From: Armatimonadota bacterium
Lineage (GTDB): Bacteria > Armatimonadota > Fimbriimonadia > Fimbriimonadales > Fimbriimonadaceae
Assembly (NCBI GenBank): GCA_016789105.1
Contig: JAEURN010000006.1
Span: 62,001 to 126,000, forward strand
Reading direction: 5' to 3'
DNA: 64,000 bases
In this document: positions 1-9,077 of the stretch, piece after piece
Layout of the letters: each line of letters begins with the position of its first letter
Position numbering within the stretch: position 1 is the first letter of the stretch
Made by a program: the position numbers and the translations under genes
The notes under the pieces: model-generated
The model's database searches: none
What the model saw: only the letters and a program-made list of their open reading frames with translations
What the model was told of the DNA's origin: nothing

Positions 1-1
1 C

Positions 2-1360
2 GGTACCGTCAACGGATCGGTCGTCGCATCCGTCAACGATAAACTCGTCCCGGGTGCGGCGGGGATCATCAACACAACCCCATACAAACAGTCTAACGCC
101 TCTTACACGACGACCTACAACAACGGGTCGACCCCATTCCGGACCCGGATGCGCCAGGTTTACGACCCGGCAAAACATGGGGCGGTAGGCAGCGCCCAAT
201 TCAATGAATGGCGCGATTACCTGTTCCAAAGCGATGCTTCGATTGCCGGGAACCGGATCTTCGGTGCCGCGTTGGAAGACTCCAGCGGATCGAAAGCCTG
301 GGTGAACACGGGTGGCACGCCGACCACGACCATGCTCGACCCGAGGCCGACCGATGAGATCGTCATGCCTGACCTTCGCGATTTTGGCAGCGTCGGCGAT
401 TCGCCTGACCCCGCCGGTAAACGGTTTGCCCGGACCAAGGCCTACACAGACGACAAGCCGACATTCTTGGATGGGTCGGCCAACCCCAACTACAGTGGCA
501 ACGCCGGATCGCAAAATAATCTCAATGCCGATGGCTCTCCCAATGTCGATTACAAAGGGGCCTACCTCGATGTCTGGGATTCCACGCTTAACAGTGGTGC
601 CGGCGGATACAAGCGGGTCACCGTCGATGGGGTTTCCACAGGCAGCCAACTGCTGGTCGGGACCGACTCGCGTCCGATCCGGATTCACGGGCCGGTCGCC
701 ATCAATGGCGATGTCGCGATCGCCGGGACGATTCAGGGACAGGGGACAATCTACACATCGAGGAACGTGCACATCATCGCCTCGGTCAAGTACAAAAACC
801 CGCCCGACTTCACCGGAAACGACATCAACGCAACCATGCAGGCCGCTGAAAAGAAGGACTTTCTTGGTCTTGCCGCCAGCGGTTCGGTGATCATGGGGAA
901 TACCACGACGTTCGGCTTCTATCCGCTGAACTATATGTCCCCACCGTTCACCAAGCCCCGCCTGGATGAAAACGGCAACACGATCCCGGCCTTCAACGCC
1001 TACGATACCGATGCCTGGGGGATCAAGAAATATCAATCCCTTCTGGAATTCGACCCGGCCACCAAAGCCGCCTATAAGTCAGTCGCGGCCAGTGGGGTCA
1101 ACCAGGTCGATGCGATCCTCTACACCAACTTCGTCGGAGGAGGGAACGTCGGCACCTCTGGCGGCGGAATGACCCTCAACGGCACGATCATCAGCCGCGA
1201 CGAAGCCATCGTCACGTGGTCGCTCCCCATCCGCATGAACTACGACGTCCGGGTTCGTGAGCGCGAAGTCACCCAACAGCCGCTCATCGACCTCGACCTG
1301 CCCCGCAGCCCCACGATCCTCAAGAGTTCGTGGCAAGACAAAGGATTCTACGGCAACTGA
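2..1360 (+). CDS. Surface/pilus-type protein, 5' truncated by window edge
   Basis: The frame is open from base 2, so the N-terminus lies outside the window and the ATG at 149 is only an internal Met. The visible part (about 452 codons) is rich in Gly, Asn, Thr and Ser, with no membrane segment and almost no Cys. Residues around 660-790 encode a run of the type 'PVAINGDVAIAGTIQGQGTIY', a short beta-repeat pattern typical of exported polymer- or pilus-associated proteins (PilX-like or DUF7305-like families). The C-terminus holds a glycine cluster (GGGNVGTSGGG) followed by an R/D-rich tail. The next gene starts 2 bases after the stop, so both are probably one operon. Function is inferred from composition only; the exact family is not certain. 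Confidence 0.7.
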   Translation, partial: GTVNGSVVASVNDKLVPGAAGIINTTPYKQSNASYTTTYNNGSTPFRTRMRQVYDPAKHGAVGSAQFNEWRDYLFQSDASIAGNRIFGAALEDSSGSKAWVNTGGTPTTTMLDPRPTDEIVMPDLRDFGSVGDSPDPAGKRFARTKAYTDDKPTFLDGSANPNYSGNAGSQNNLNADGSPNVDYKGAYLDVWDSTLNSGAGGYKRVTVDGVSTGSQLLVGTDSRPIRIHGPVAINGDVAIAGTIQGQGTIYTSRNVHIIASVKYKNPPDFTGNDINATMQAAEKKDFLGLAASGSVIMGNTTTFGFYPLNYMSPPFTKPRLDENGNTIPAFNAYDTDAWGIKKYQSLLEFDPATKAAYKSVAASGVNQVDAILYTNFVGGGNVGTSGGGMTLNGTIISRDEAIVTWSLPIRMNYDVRVREREVTQQPLIDLDLPRSPTILKSSWQDKGFYGN

Positions 1361-1362
1361 CC

Positions 1363-1797
1363 ATGAAGAACCACATCCGATTCGCCGCCCTCGCCCTCGC
1401 CGTCTCCTTCGCCGGGCTCTGTTTTGCCCCGATTGAAGGCATGCCCCAAGGTGAAAAATTCCACCCGGAATTGAACGACCAGCAACTGGGGCAATACCAA
1501 GGTGGCAATGCCGCTGCCTCCCACGATCCGATGGCATCCCCTTCCCACGAAGACAGTGGGCAAGTCCCAGCTGGGAGCGCCGAGGCGGCCAAGAACTTGG
1601 CCCAAGCCCAAAGCAATGCCGATATGGCCGCCAAGAGCCTGGCCCAAGCCGAAAGAGACCAGAAGTCCAAATCCAATTCAGGCGGCCCCAACCTCGCCAT
1701 GGCCGGCGCCTTCGTGCTGATCGGCCTGGCCTGCGCCGTCGGATTCAAAACCTACATGGACAAAACCGTCCCAGAAGCCCCGGGGCGCAAAAAGTAG
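1363..1797 (+). CDS. Small exported protein with C-terminal membrane anchor
   Basis: The 144-residue product starts with MKNHIRFAALALAVSFAGLC, a typical signal peptide, followed by a polar Gln/Ala/Ser-rich region containing alanine-rich heptad-like stretches (roughly residues 65-100, AKNLAQAQSNADMAAKSLAQ), likely helical. Around residues 112-130 there is one hydrophobic segment (LAMAGAFVLIGLACAVGF), then a short basic tail PGRKK. The ATG at 1363 is preferred over an upstream GTG at 1330 because it begins the signal peptide and lies 2 bases after the preceding stop, suggesting translational coupling. I do not recognise the family; a role at the envelope together with the upstream surface protein is inference. 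Confidence 0.75.
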   Translation: MKNHIRFAALALAVSFAGLCFAPIEGMPQGEKFHPELNDQQLGQYQGGNAAASHDPMASPSHEDSGQVPAGSAEAAKNLAQAQSNADMAAKSLAQAERDQKSKSNSGGPNLAMAGAFVLIGLACAVGFKTYMDKTVPEAPGRKK

Positions 1798-1823
1798 ACG
1801 CAGTCGGATTTGCCTGGGTGCCG

Positions 1824-1829
1824 TAGAAT
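1824..1829 (+). promoter_or_regulatory. Leaderless -10 element (TAGAAT) of trpB
   Basis: TAGAAT matches the bacterial -10 consensus at five of six positions and ends 6 bases before the trpB ATG at 1836. Transcription would start at or next to the start codon. The following bases (GGTTT) are repeated after the same hexamer at 27947. No clear -35 is visible. Confidence 0.6.
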
Positions 1830-1835
1830 GGTTTG

Positions 1836-3011
1836 ATGGCACAACCTTCGGCCCCAGGCCGCTTTGGAGACTACGGCGGGCGTTACGTCCCCGAAACCCT
1901 GGTGCCGGCCCTGGATGAGCTGGATGCCGCCTTTAGGGAAGCGTGGGTTCAACCCGATTTCCGTGCCGAATTTGAGGGGTTCCTCCGCGACTATGTCGGC
2001 CGGCCGACTCCGCTGACCGAAGCCCCCCGGATCAGCGCTGAGACCGGATATGCCGTTTCGGTCAAACGGGAAGACCTCAACCACACCGGAGCCCACAAAA
2101 TCAACAATGCCCTGGGGCAATGCCTTTTGGCCAAGCGGATGGGCAAAACCCGCATCATCGCCGAAACCGGTGCGGGGCAGCATGGGGTTGCAACCGCGAC
2201 GATCTGCGCCCGGCTCAACCTGGAATGCGTCGTTTACATGGGCGAAGAAGACACCGAGAGGCAACGGCTGAATGTCTTCCGGATGAAACTGCTTGGGGCC
2301 GAGGTGATCCCCGTTTCGAGCGGGACAAAGACTTTGAAGGATGCGCTCAACGAAGCCATGCGCGATTGGGTCGCCAACGTCCGCGACACCCACTACGTGA
2401 TCGGCACCGCTGCCGGCCCGCACCCCTACCCTTATATGGTTAGGGAGTTCCAATCGGTGATTGGCAAAGAGGCCAGGGCGCAATATTTGGAACGCCACGG
2501 GTGTTTGCCCGACACGCTTGTGGCCTGTGTTGGCGGGGGATCAAATGCAATTGGGTTCTTCCATGCTTTCGTCGGCGATCCGTCGGTCCGCATCTTTGGC
2601 GTTGAAGCGGGAGGAGACGGGGTTGCGACAGGACGCCACGCCGCCCCGCTCAGCGCCGGGCGCCCCGGAGTTCTCCATGGGTCTTACAGCTACCTGATGC
2701 AAGATGGCGACGGTCAGATCTTGCCGACCGCGTCCGTTTCGGCCGGGCTCGATTACCCTGGTGTCGGGGCCGAGCACAGCTATTTAAAGGACTCGGGACG
2801 GGTTGAATACCTGGCAGTGACCGATGATGAGGCCTTGGATGCCTTTCGGTGGCTTTCCCAAATGGAGGGCCTGATCCCGGCATTCGAATCGGCGCACGCC
2901 ATCGCCCTGTTGCGCAAGGGTCTTTGGGAGCCAGGCACCCGCGTGCTGGTCAATCTCAGCGGGCGCGGCGACAAAGACATGGAACGCGCCTCTCAAATTT
3001 TCAACCTGTAA
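1836..3011 (+). CDS. trpB: Tryptophan synthase beta subunit
   Basis: The 391-residue protein condenses indole with L-serine to tryptophan using pyridoxal phosphate. It opens with the TrpB hallmark [15 protein letters not shown], has the PLP lysine in [13 protein letters not shown] (Lys88), the tunnel segment [14 protein letters not shown], and the phosphate-binding GGGSNAIG. Length is normal for the TrpB1 family. ATG at 1836 is preferred to the TTG at 1833 because it follows a -10-like TAGAAT at 6 bases. No trpA, trpC or trpD is adjacent: upstream is an envelope gene pair and downstream a convergent AraC regulator only 2 bases away, so trpB appears to be transcribed alone. The alpha subunit must be encoded elsewhere. 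Confidence 0.97.
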   Translation: MAQPSAPGRFGDYGGRYVPETLVPALDELDAAFREAWVQPDFRAEFEGFLRDYVGRPTPLTEAPRISAETGYAVSVKREDLNHTGAHKINNALGQCLLAKRMGKTRIIAETGAGQHGVATATICARLNLECVVYMGEEDTERQRLNVFRMKLLGAEVIPVSSGTKTLKDALNEAMRDWVANVRDTHYVIGTAAGPHPYPYMVREFQSVIGKEARAQYLERHGCLPDTLVACVGGGSNAIGFFHAFVGDPSVRIFGVEAGGDGVATGRHAAPLSAGRPGVLHGSYSYLMQDGDGQILPTASVSAGLDYPGVGAEHSYLKDSGRVEYLAVTDDEALDAFRWLSQMEGLIPAFESAHAIALLRKGLWEPGTRVLVNLSGRGDKDMERASQIFNL

Positions 3012-3013
3012 GG

Positions 3014-3874
3014 CTATTCCCCGTGTCGGTCGCGGAGTTCGCTAGGCAAGAACCCGGCATATTCGCGGCAGGCATTCCTCAGGGCTTGCGCTGTACCAAA
3101 TCCGCACTGGTCGGAAATCGAGCAGATCGGTTGGGACGTGTTGATTAGCAAGTCAACGGCAATCTCAGCTCGGCACCGATCCACGAACTCTGGGAAGCCC
3201 ATTTTTGAGATCTGACGGAAAATCCGGGAAAGGTGGAACGGGGAATACCCGGCCAATTCGGCCGCATTTGTGAGGTTCCATTGGCGTTGCGGCTCGGCCC
3301 GGATGGCGGCGATCAGGTCGTCGAGGGGTTCGGCACCTTGCATGAACGTCGGTGTGAGCGAAAAGACGTTTCTTGTCACGTGCCATTCGTGGAAAAGTAA
3401 GTTGAACCAGGCCAAGACAAAGTTGGGCCATTCAGCCAAATCGTCTTTTCGGGCGACGACTCGGTCGGTCAACATCCTGACAACCGGGCTGCACGACGTG
3501 ACCAGGCAGGCCCCCTTGGCAATACGGTCCGAATTCGGGATGGCCGGGTTATCGGGAGACCACGTTGCCAGTAACCAAGATTGTTCTCCGCGCCCCAGCA
3601 ACAATGTCCAAGGTTCGCGCGGCCCGATGATCATGGCCGTGCCAGGGCCGATGAACTGCGCATTGGCATCGCCGATGAACAGTTGGCCGGTGCCATGGGC
3701 GCAGTAGAGGAGCGACCGGTCCTCCAATTCCGGCGCACACTTTAAATAGGCTGGGGAAATGTTTTGCCCTTCGACGCAGAAAATGCGCGGCAGTTTGATG
3801 GCCGCCTGAGTGCCCTGGTTGGCCGCGGCGGCTTTCAATTGCACTGACTCGATCAATTCCGTTTGACTTGCCAT
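3014..3874 (-). CDS. AraC-family transcriptional regulator
   Basis: This 286-residue protein has an N-terminal cupin-like sensing region (roughly residues 35-130, including LLYCAHGTGQLFIGDANAQF) and a C-terminal double helix-turn-helix of AraC/XylS type (about residues 195-286) with GYSPFHLSRIFRQ in the first HTH and CGFGTAQALRNACREYAGFLPSELR in the second. It is divergent from asd (start 3995) with 120 bases between, and is clearly paralogous to the regulator at 5009-5944 on the far side of asd, which carries the same GYSPFHLSRIFR and FLPVELR signatures. It may control asd or itself; effector unknown. Confidence 0.88.
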   Translation of the reverse strand: MASQTELIESVQLKAAAANQGTQAAIKLPRIFCVEGQNISPAYLKCAPELEDRSLLYCAHGTGQLFIGDANAQFIGPGTAMIIGPREPWTLLLGRGEQSWLLATWSPDNPAIPNSDRIAKGACLVTSCSPVVRMLTDRVVARKDDLAEWPNFVLAWFNLLFHEWHVTRNVFSLTPTFMQGAEPLDDLIAAIRAEPQRQWNLTNAAELAGYSPFHLSRIFRQISKMGFPEFVDRCRAEIAVDLLINTSQPICSISDQCGFGTAQALRNACREYAGFLPSELRDRHGE

Positions 3875-3994
3875 TTGTTTCCCTACTCAAGACCCTGTGA
3901 AGTAACAGCAAATGAATCGACGGCGATCATGGGAATCCAGAAAAGGAAGTTCCATGTCCTGGCTCCATGCCCCGGGTGCCATCACAATAACTCC

Positions 3995-5002
3995 ATGTCG
4001 TCGAAGACCTCGGTTGCGGTCATTGGAAGCTCCGGCGCCGTCGGGCAAGAAATCGTCCGGCTTTTGGAACGGGAACCGTGGCGGGACGCTACGATCTCCT
4101 TGTTCGGGAGTGAACGTTCAGCTGGGAGTTCCGTGCCTTTCCGTGGAGAAAACCTCACCGTCAACCTCCTATCAACTGACAATATTGTAGGCTACAATAT
4201 CGTTTTTGTTGCTGCAACAAGCAATGTTTCCCGCCATATTGTGCCGATATTGGCAAGTTTCAGTACTTTTGTTGTGGACAACACCAGTGCCTTCCGCATG
4301 GATCCCTCCGTGCCGCTGGTTATCCCGGAAATCAACTTCGATTCGATCGCGCCAGGGTGCCGCCTTGTCGCCAACCCCAATTGCTGCACCATCATCATGC
4401 TGATGGCCGTCGCCCCATTGCGGGTTTTCGGCCGAATTAGGCGCATCATCGTCTCCACGTATCAAAGTGCCAGCGGGGCCGGTCGCCCGGCAATGGAGGA
4501 GCTTGAAACCGCGACTCGGGCCGCCCTCGATGGCCGACCTTTCGAGCCCCAGGTTCTCCCCCACCCCTACGGGTTCAACCTTTTCAGCCATAACACGCCG
4601 ATCGGTCCGGAGGGCTACAACGGGGAAGAAGAAAAGATCATTGCCGAGACCAGGAAAATCCTGGATGACCCGGAAATCATGGTCAACCCCACTTGCGTCA
4701 GGGTGCCCGTCCTGCGATCCCACAGCGAATCCATAACAGTTGAGTTCGATGGACCGGCACCGGCCGAATCAGACGTCAGAGAAGTCTTGGCTACATTCCC
4801 GGGGGTGTGCGTTGTGGATGACCGAGAGAATAACCGCTTCCCCATGCCTATTGATGCCAATGGGCAGGGTGACGTGCTGGTCGGGAGAATCAGAAAGGAC
4901 ATCTCCAACCCCAACGCGCTTTCCCTGTTTGTTTGCGGTGACCAGTTGTTGAAAGGGGCCGCCCTCAACGCTGTGCAGATCGCGGAAAAGCAGTTTGCTT
5001 AA
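3995..5002 (+). CDS. asd: Aspartate-semialdehyde dehydrogenase
   Basis: The product (335 residues) reduces aspartyl phosphate to aspartate semialdehyde with NADPH, the branch point to lysine/diaminopimelate, threonine and methionine. Visible features are the Rossmann glycine motif VAVIGSSGAVGQE at residues 7-19, the catalytic Cys in NPNCCT (Cys130), Gln157 in STYQSASGAG, and the catalytic His243 in RVPVLRSHSES. ATG at 3995 gives the normal N-terminus; reading further upstream adds an unrelated stretch. No lysC, dapA or hom is nearby. Instead the gene sits between two paralogous AraC regulators, divergent from one and convergent with the other. Bases about 4170-4290 are noticeably A+T-rich compared with neighbours, a weak sign of transfer. 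Confidence 0.95.
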   Translation: MSSKTSVAVIGSSGAVGQEIVRLLEREPWRDATISLFGSERSAGSSVPFRGENLTVNLLSTDNIVGYNIVFVAATSNVSRHIVPILASFSTFVVDNTSAFRMDPSVPLVIPEINFDSIAPGCRLVANPNCCTIIMLMAVAPLRVFGRIRRIIVSTYQSASGAGRPAMEELETATRAALDGRPFEPQVLPHPYGFNLFSHNTPIGPEGYNGEEEKIIAETRKILDDPEIMVNPTCVRVPVLRSHSESITVEFDGPAPAESDVREVLATFPGVCVVDDRENNRFPMPIDANGQGDVLVGRIRKDISNPNALSLFVCGDQLLKGAALNAVQIAEKQFA

Positions 5003-5008
5003 CGGTAG

Positions 5009-5944
5009 TTATTCGCCGCCGCGTCCGCGGAGTTCGACCGGCAGAAATCCGGTGTGCTCCCGGATCGCCGTCCGCATGGCTTGGCATGAACCAAATCCGC
5101 ACTCCTGAGCCACGGTGCCGATGGAGCCGGCTTCTTTCAGCAACCGGTTGACGGCCAGTTCGGCCCGGCACAACTCCACGTACTTCGGGAGTCCGACGCC
5201 AATTGCCGAGCGGAAAATCCGCGAGAGGTGGAACGGGGAGTAGCCGACGAATTTTGCCGCCGATGTCAAGCTCCATTCATCCCCAGGCGCATTCTGAATG
5301 CCTTGGATCAGATCCGAAAGAGTGTCTTCGTGCTCGCCGGCGATGGGGGCGAGGTGGAACGGCTCTTTGGAATCCGCCGACTCATCCAGGAGCAGGTTGA
5401 GCCAACCGTTGACGAGATTCGGGCGGTTGCGCGCGTCGCTTTGAAGCGCGCTCACCGTGCGGGTCAACGAAGCGAGTTCCGGGCTCAGATCGCCGATGGT
5501 GAACCGGCGGATATCTGCGAAGTCCGAACCCGGAACATAGAGAGAATCAGGTTCCCAATAAGCCGTGATCCAAACCTGGTGCGACCGGCCCAACAGCAAG
5601 TCCAAGTCGGCAGTGGCGGGGAAAACAACAAAGGACCCCGGAGCCATCAGGGTCGATTCACCTTCCGGCGATATCAAGAGTGCGGAGCCAACTAGGCAAT
5701 AAGCCATGCGGACAAACCCTGTTTGGCGGCTTAGCGGGTGGTAGGCCGGCGTGATGGATTGGCACTGCCGGAACATGAACCGGGGCCGTTTATCGGCAAC
5801 CGACTCCTCCTCAATTGCCAAGATCTCCGGCAAAGAGTAGGTCATGTCGTAAATTTCCGGGGTTTTCAAGGCGTTGGTCGCCTCGCACCGCACCTTCCAG
5901 TTGGTTTGCGGATGGCAATCAAAGCCAAGTGTCGTTTCGCTCAT
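5009..5944 (-). CDS. AraC-family transcriptional regulator, paralogue
   Basis: The 311-residue reading has a beta-rich N-terminal sensor (RQCQSITPAYHPLSRQTGFVRM onwards) and the C-terminal AraC double HTH, with GYSPFHLSRIFRSA and ECGFGSCQAMRTAIREHTGFLPVELR. It aligns along its whole length with the regulator at 3014-3874, so the pair arose by duplication. The start is uncertain: an internal ATG at 5845 gives an N-terminus closer to the paralogue's length, while 5944 adds 33 residues. It converges on asd with 6 bases between stops. The 385-base gene-free region upstream probably holds its promoter. Confidence 0.85.
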   Translation of the reverse strand: MSETTLGFDCHPQTNWKVRCEATNALKTPEIYDMTYSLPEILAIEEESVADKRPRFMFRQCQSITPAYHPLSRQTGFVRMAYCLVGSALLISPEGESTLMAPGSFVVFPATADLDLLLGRSHQVWITAYWEPDSLYVPGSDFADIRRFTIGDLSPELASLTRTVSALQSDARNRPNLVNGWLNLLLDESADSKEPFHLAPIAGEHEDTLSDLIQGIQNAPGDEWSLTSAAKFVGYSPFHLSRIFRSAIGVGLPKYVELCRAELAVNRLLKEAGSIGTVAQECGFGSCQAMRTAIREHTGFLPVELRGRGGE

Positions 5945-6329
5945 GGTGGTATAGAATCCAGGTGCAATCCCATGGATTCCATAAGATTGCCGTTCTGCCT
6001 AGAAACCTGTGCAGCTTTGATATGCTCGGCCACCCTTGAGGTTGTTCAGACAGTATGCCTTCAAACTGATGGGGTTTGATGGATCTGTTGTCGGCTATTT
6101 GGATAGCCTTATTAAAAATGTTGTTCCACCCTGGGTTGTAGTCCTAGTTCGTTCGGTCGTTTCGACCTAGCCAACATTTCTGTTTTTAGCCGGAGTTAGG
6201 CGTTATTAGATCGAGTTCCAGCAGGCCCTGCAGGTTGGAATTGAGCCAAATGGCTCATATTTCCGCAAGTTACCCTTGGAAAAGACGTTCTTATGAATGT
6301 CGTCCTGATTCCCGAACATTCAGGCGCTG
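5945..6329. other. Gene-free, A+T-richer stretch
   Basis: No convincing reading frame on either strand. The stretch is visibly poorer in G+C than its surroundings. It holds two small inverted repeats: TGAGCCA-AA-TGGCTCA at 6242-6257 and GGTCG-TTT-CGACC at 6155-6167. Neither is followed by a T-run on the strand needed to terminate the minus-strand gene ending at 6330. It likely contains the promoter of the AraC gene starting at 5944. Confidence 0.55.
6242..6257. repeat. Inverted repeat, possible operator
   Basis: Perfect 7-base arms (TGAGCCA / TGGCTCA) separated by AA in the gene-free stretch upstream of an AraC gene. Shape and size fit a dimeric regulator site, but no second copy was found near asd. 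Confidence 0.3.
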
Positions 6330-7634
6330 TCATCCGAGTATCCCTAAGGGCTTATGGCTTTGGCCAGGAAAAACAACATCCGCGTTTTGATTCTGCAAAT
6401 GCCCTTGCAAAATTTCGCTAAAAACCGAACGATAGTCGGTGGTGACAGCCAAATCACCCGGGCCAGATAACCGGTCGTTCACCAATCCCGGCCATTTGCC
6501 AAATATCTTGCCGCCGGAGACCGCCTCTCCCAGCACGGCCATGCAGCCACCCGCCCCGTGATCCGTGCCGAGTCCCGAATTTTCGGCCACCCGGCGGCCA
6601 AATTCCGTCTGGACTGTGACGACAACCCGGCGCATTTCGCCGCCCAGATCTGTCCGGAATGCCGCAATGGACCTGGCGAGGTCACTCAACAACTCAAAGA
6701 GCCATCCGTCTACCGACCCTTGCGTGATGTGGCTGTCCCAGCCCGTGCTGTCCAGGCAGGCGATTTCAAGACCCACCCCGTTTTTGATCAGGAAAGCCGT
6801 TTCTTTCAAGGCCTTTCCAAGGGGGCTGTCGGGGTATTTGGCGCCGTTTTCGGGGCGGTAATCCCGAGGGTCGCTGGAGTTCAATATCCTCAGAACCCTG
6901 AGGGTATCCCGTCCGGCTTCGGCAATTTCGGTGTCCCCGCGGGAATAGAGCCTTTCCAGGCTTTGGCGCCATTCCGGTTCAACGTCAGAGAGCCGGTAGT
7001 CTGCTAACGAATTGACCGCCACCGCACCATGGGCGCCGCTCAAACTATCGGGCATCGTCCCGCCAAATGCTACGGCTCGCAAAGGGGCTTGCCTTTCTGG
7101 GGTCGAATTGAGGTGCCGGGCCAACCACCCCCCAGATACCCGGTCAGATTGATTCAGGAGACCGAGTTCCATGGTAGACATCGCCTCGAAATGGCTGTGG
7201 GTTGTGTCCCCTGAACCGATCGCATGGACAAAGGCCAAATTGCCTTCGGCAAAATCGGGAAACAAGGGGAGGAAGGCCGGGTTGAGGCCGAAAAACCCGT
7301 CCAAGTCGGTGAGCCGCTTTGTTTCAGGCTTTCCAGACCGCGGTGCCGGAATGGCCAGGCTTGGCCGGTGGCGGTAATAGTCGTCTTCCTGATAGGGGGC
7401 CACGATGTTGAGCCCATCTGCGCCGCCCCGCAGGAAGATCGTGACGAGCACCGGGCCGTCGCCCCCATCGGATCGGAATGCCCCCTGGGCCAGGGCCGAT
7501 TTGGCCCCCGCCCACCAAACACCCCCGGCAATCAGGCTGGCCGCACCGACGATCGCTTGCCGCCGGGTGATCGTCGGAGCAGCCCGGTCCAGGCGTCCGT
7601 TGCCGTCGCAAAATGTCCAAGAATTGCGGTTCAT
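6330..7634 (-). CDS. DUF1501 secreted protein
   Basis: The 434-residue product carries a twin-arginine type leader (TRRQAIVGAASLIAGGVWWA, residues about 22-41), so it is probably exported folded by Tat. The remainder matches the DUF1501 (alkaline-phosphatase-like fold) pattern: LVTIFLRGGADGLNIVAPY near the N-terminus, FVHAIGSGDTTHSHFEAM, and near the C-terminus VVVTVQTEFGRRVAENSGLGTDHGAGG, which supplies likely metal-binding Asp/His. The ATG at 7634 overlaps the stop of the upstream DUF1800 gene as ATGA, showing coupling; an ATG 6 bases earlier is possible. DUF1501 and DUF1800 genes are commonly paired in Planctomycetes and relatives; their biochemical role is not established. Confidence 0.92.
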   Translation of the reverse strand: MNRNSWTFCDGNGRLDRAAPTITRRQAIVGAASLIAGGVWWAGAKSALAQGAFRSDGGDGPVLVTIFLRGGADGLNIVAPYQEDDYYRHRPSLAIPAPRSGKPETKRLTDLDGFFGLNPAFLPLFPDFAEGNLAFVHAIGSGDTTHSHFEAMSTMELGLLNQSDRVSGGWLARHLNSTPERQAPLRAVAFGGTMPDSLSGAHGAVAVNSLADYRLSDVEPEWRQSLERLYSRGDTEIAEAGRDTLRVLRILNSSDPRDYRPENGAKYPDSPLGKALKETAFLIKNGVGLEIACLDSTGWDSHITQGSVDGWLFELLSDLARSIAAFRTDLGGEMRRVVVTVQTEFGRRVAENSGLGTDHGAGGCMAVLGEAVSGGKIFGKWPGLVNDRLSGPGDLAVTTDYRSVFSEILQGHLQNQNADVVFPGQSHKPLGILG

Positions 7635-9064
7635 CGCCATTGAAACTCCGGTGAGGCCAAAGCCAGGGCGACCTGGCCGGCAAGGTCTTTCCGGCTGGCG
7701 GCCTTGGCCAGCCCGGATAAGTCGTCCGAATCCGACGGGCGGCGGAAGACAATCGCCGTGCCGTCAACCGCTGTGCGACCGTCGCGCATCCGCTCAAAGT
7801 CTGCGCGCGTGCCGCCAAAGCCGTTCTTTGCAAGGGTCGAAGCAAAGTTCCAACGGCCCAGCAAGGAACTTGTCCAGGCCGCTGTCTCAACCGGAAACCC
7901 GTCGGGCATGGGCCAAAGGTAGAGGGGCTGCCCCATGCCGGAAAGGGCCGATTGGATCGGACCCCCGGCATCTGTGGCCGCATCCGTGGCCCTCAATGCC
8001 GAAACAACGTAATCGAAGGGCCTTTTGAGAACTGGCCCCGCGCCCGAAGGAAACTCGGCGAGGATCAGCCGCATCACCGATTTGATGTCCCCGGCCGATT
8101 CGATGAAGACCTTGGCCAATTGAGGCTGGACAGAGTGGTGCTCGTCCCCCAAGAAGTAGCCGCAAAGCTTGCGTGTGATGTGGTTGGCCGTGGCCGGGTG
8201 GAGGGCGACGATTCCGATGACGGCCTCGCCGTCTTCGATACCTTGGCCCGCCGGAATCCTTTGGCCAAGAACCGTTTTGGATCCCGAATCGTGGATTTCC
8301 GGCCGAAAGACGAACGCCCCCTTCTTCTTGAGGAAACCCCGCTCTTCCGACCATCCTGTGAAGCACCTCGCCACTTCCATGACGTCTTTTTGCGTGTAAC
8401 CGCCATCAACACCCAAGGTGTGGAGTTCCAGGAGCTCGCGGGCGTAGTTCTCGTTCGGATGGGCGGCGGTTGAGTTCTGCTGGTCTAAATAGAGCAGCAT
8501 CGCGGTGGACTTTGCCGACGCCGTGATCATCTCGGGGAATTTTCCCAAGGCATGCCGGCGGATCACGTTCCTCTCATCCCAAGGTTTGCGGTACACCGCC
8601 AAGCCCTTCTTGGTGAAGATATTGAAGTGGTTGGTCCAAAAATCCACCATCCGTTCCTGTAGCTGCCACGGGGAATAGGTGGCCCTCAGGATTGCGTTCT
8701 GCTGCATTTGGGCGATCACCGCGTCCTCTTTCCAGTCGCGCAAATCCCAGGGACCCAAGTGGTAGATCTCCAACCGGCCGATCCGGGCGGCCAAATGGGC
8801 CGGGATCGCCTCGCTGGGGTTCAGCTGTTCCTCAATCCATTGTTCGCGGCCCAATTCTTTGAACCGGGACACCGAGGCCGAATCTGGCCCAAACCCGAAC
8901 CGGTTCAGGATAGAGACCGGCTCTGAATCCCCGAGGTTGGGCGGGGAAATCGGTTCCCGGGCCGAGTTGTACGCAGCCGAGACGGCTTGGTTGCAGCCGC
9001 CCAGGGCGGCCGCCCCCGCCCCGGCCGCGGCCAGGGCGATTGCTTCGCGTCGGGATAGTTTCAT
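7631..9064 (-). CDS. DUF1800 secreted lipoprotein-like protein
   Basis: The protein (477 residues from the ATG at 9064) starts MKLSRREAIALAAAGAGAAALGGCN: a Tat-like SRRE motif followed by a lipobox (LGGC), so a lipid-anchored exported protein. The body is the DUF1800 family: LNRFGFGPD at the start, the WTNHFNIFTKKG segment, ENYARELLELHTLGVDGGYTQKDV, and GKLCGYF/RPFDYVVSALRAT. Upstream Met codons give a longer frame but lack a signal peptide, whereas 9064 is preceded by a GGGGGAGA ribosome site. It is followed with a 4-base overlap by its DUF1501 partner. Function unknown; the pair may act on an extracellular polymer. Confidence 0.92.
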   Translation of the reverse strand: MKLSRREAIALAAAGAGAAALGGCNQAVSAAYNSAREPISPPNLGDSEPVSILNRFGFGPDSASVSRFKELGREQWIEEQLNPSEAIPAHLAARIGRLEIYHLGPWDLRDWKEDAVIAQMQQNAILRATYSPWQLQERMVDFWTNHFNIFTKKGLAVYRKPWDERNVIRRHALGKFPEMITASAKSTAMLLYLDQQNSTAAHPNENYARELLELHTLGVDGGYTQKDVMEVARCFTGWSEERGFLKKKGAFVFRPEIHDSGSKTVLGQRIPAGQGIEDGEAVIGIVALHPATANHITRKLCGYFLGDEHHSVQPQLAKVFIESAGDIKSVMRLILAEFPSGAGPVLKRPFDYVVSALRATDAATDAGGPIQSALSGMGQPLYLWPMPDGFPVETAAWTSSLLGRWNFASTLAKNGFGGTRADFERMRDGRTAVDGTAIVFRRPSDSDDLSGLAKAASRKDLAGQVALALASPEFQWR

Positions 9065-9077
9065 GGTCTCCCCCAAG

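Noticed and set aside
4182-4200. Inverted repeat ATATTGTAG-G-CTACAATAT inside asd
   Set aside because: Perfect 9-base arms, but it encodes part of the conserved NADP-binding domain (NIVGYNIV) and lies well inside the gene; codon constraint plus local A+T richness can explain it. No second copy was seen.
3929-5985. Shared 8-mer GGAATCCA upstream of both AraC/asd starts
   Set aside because: One copy occurs in each regulatory region in opposite orientation, but an 8-base match between stretches of this size is expected by chance.
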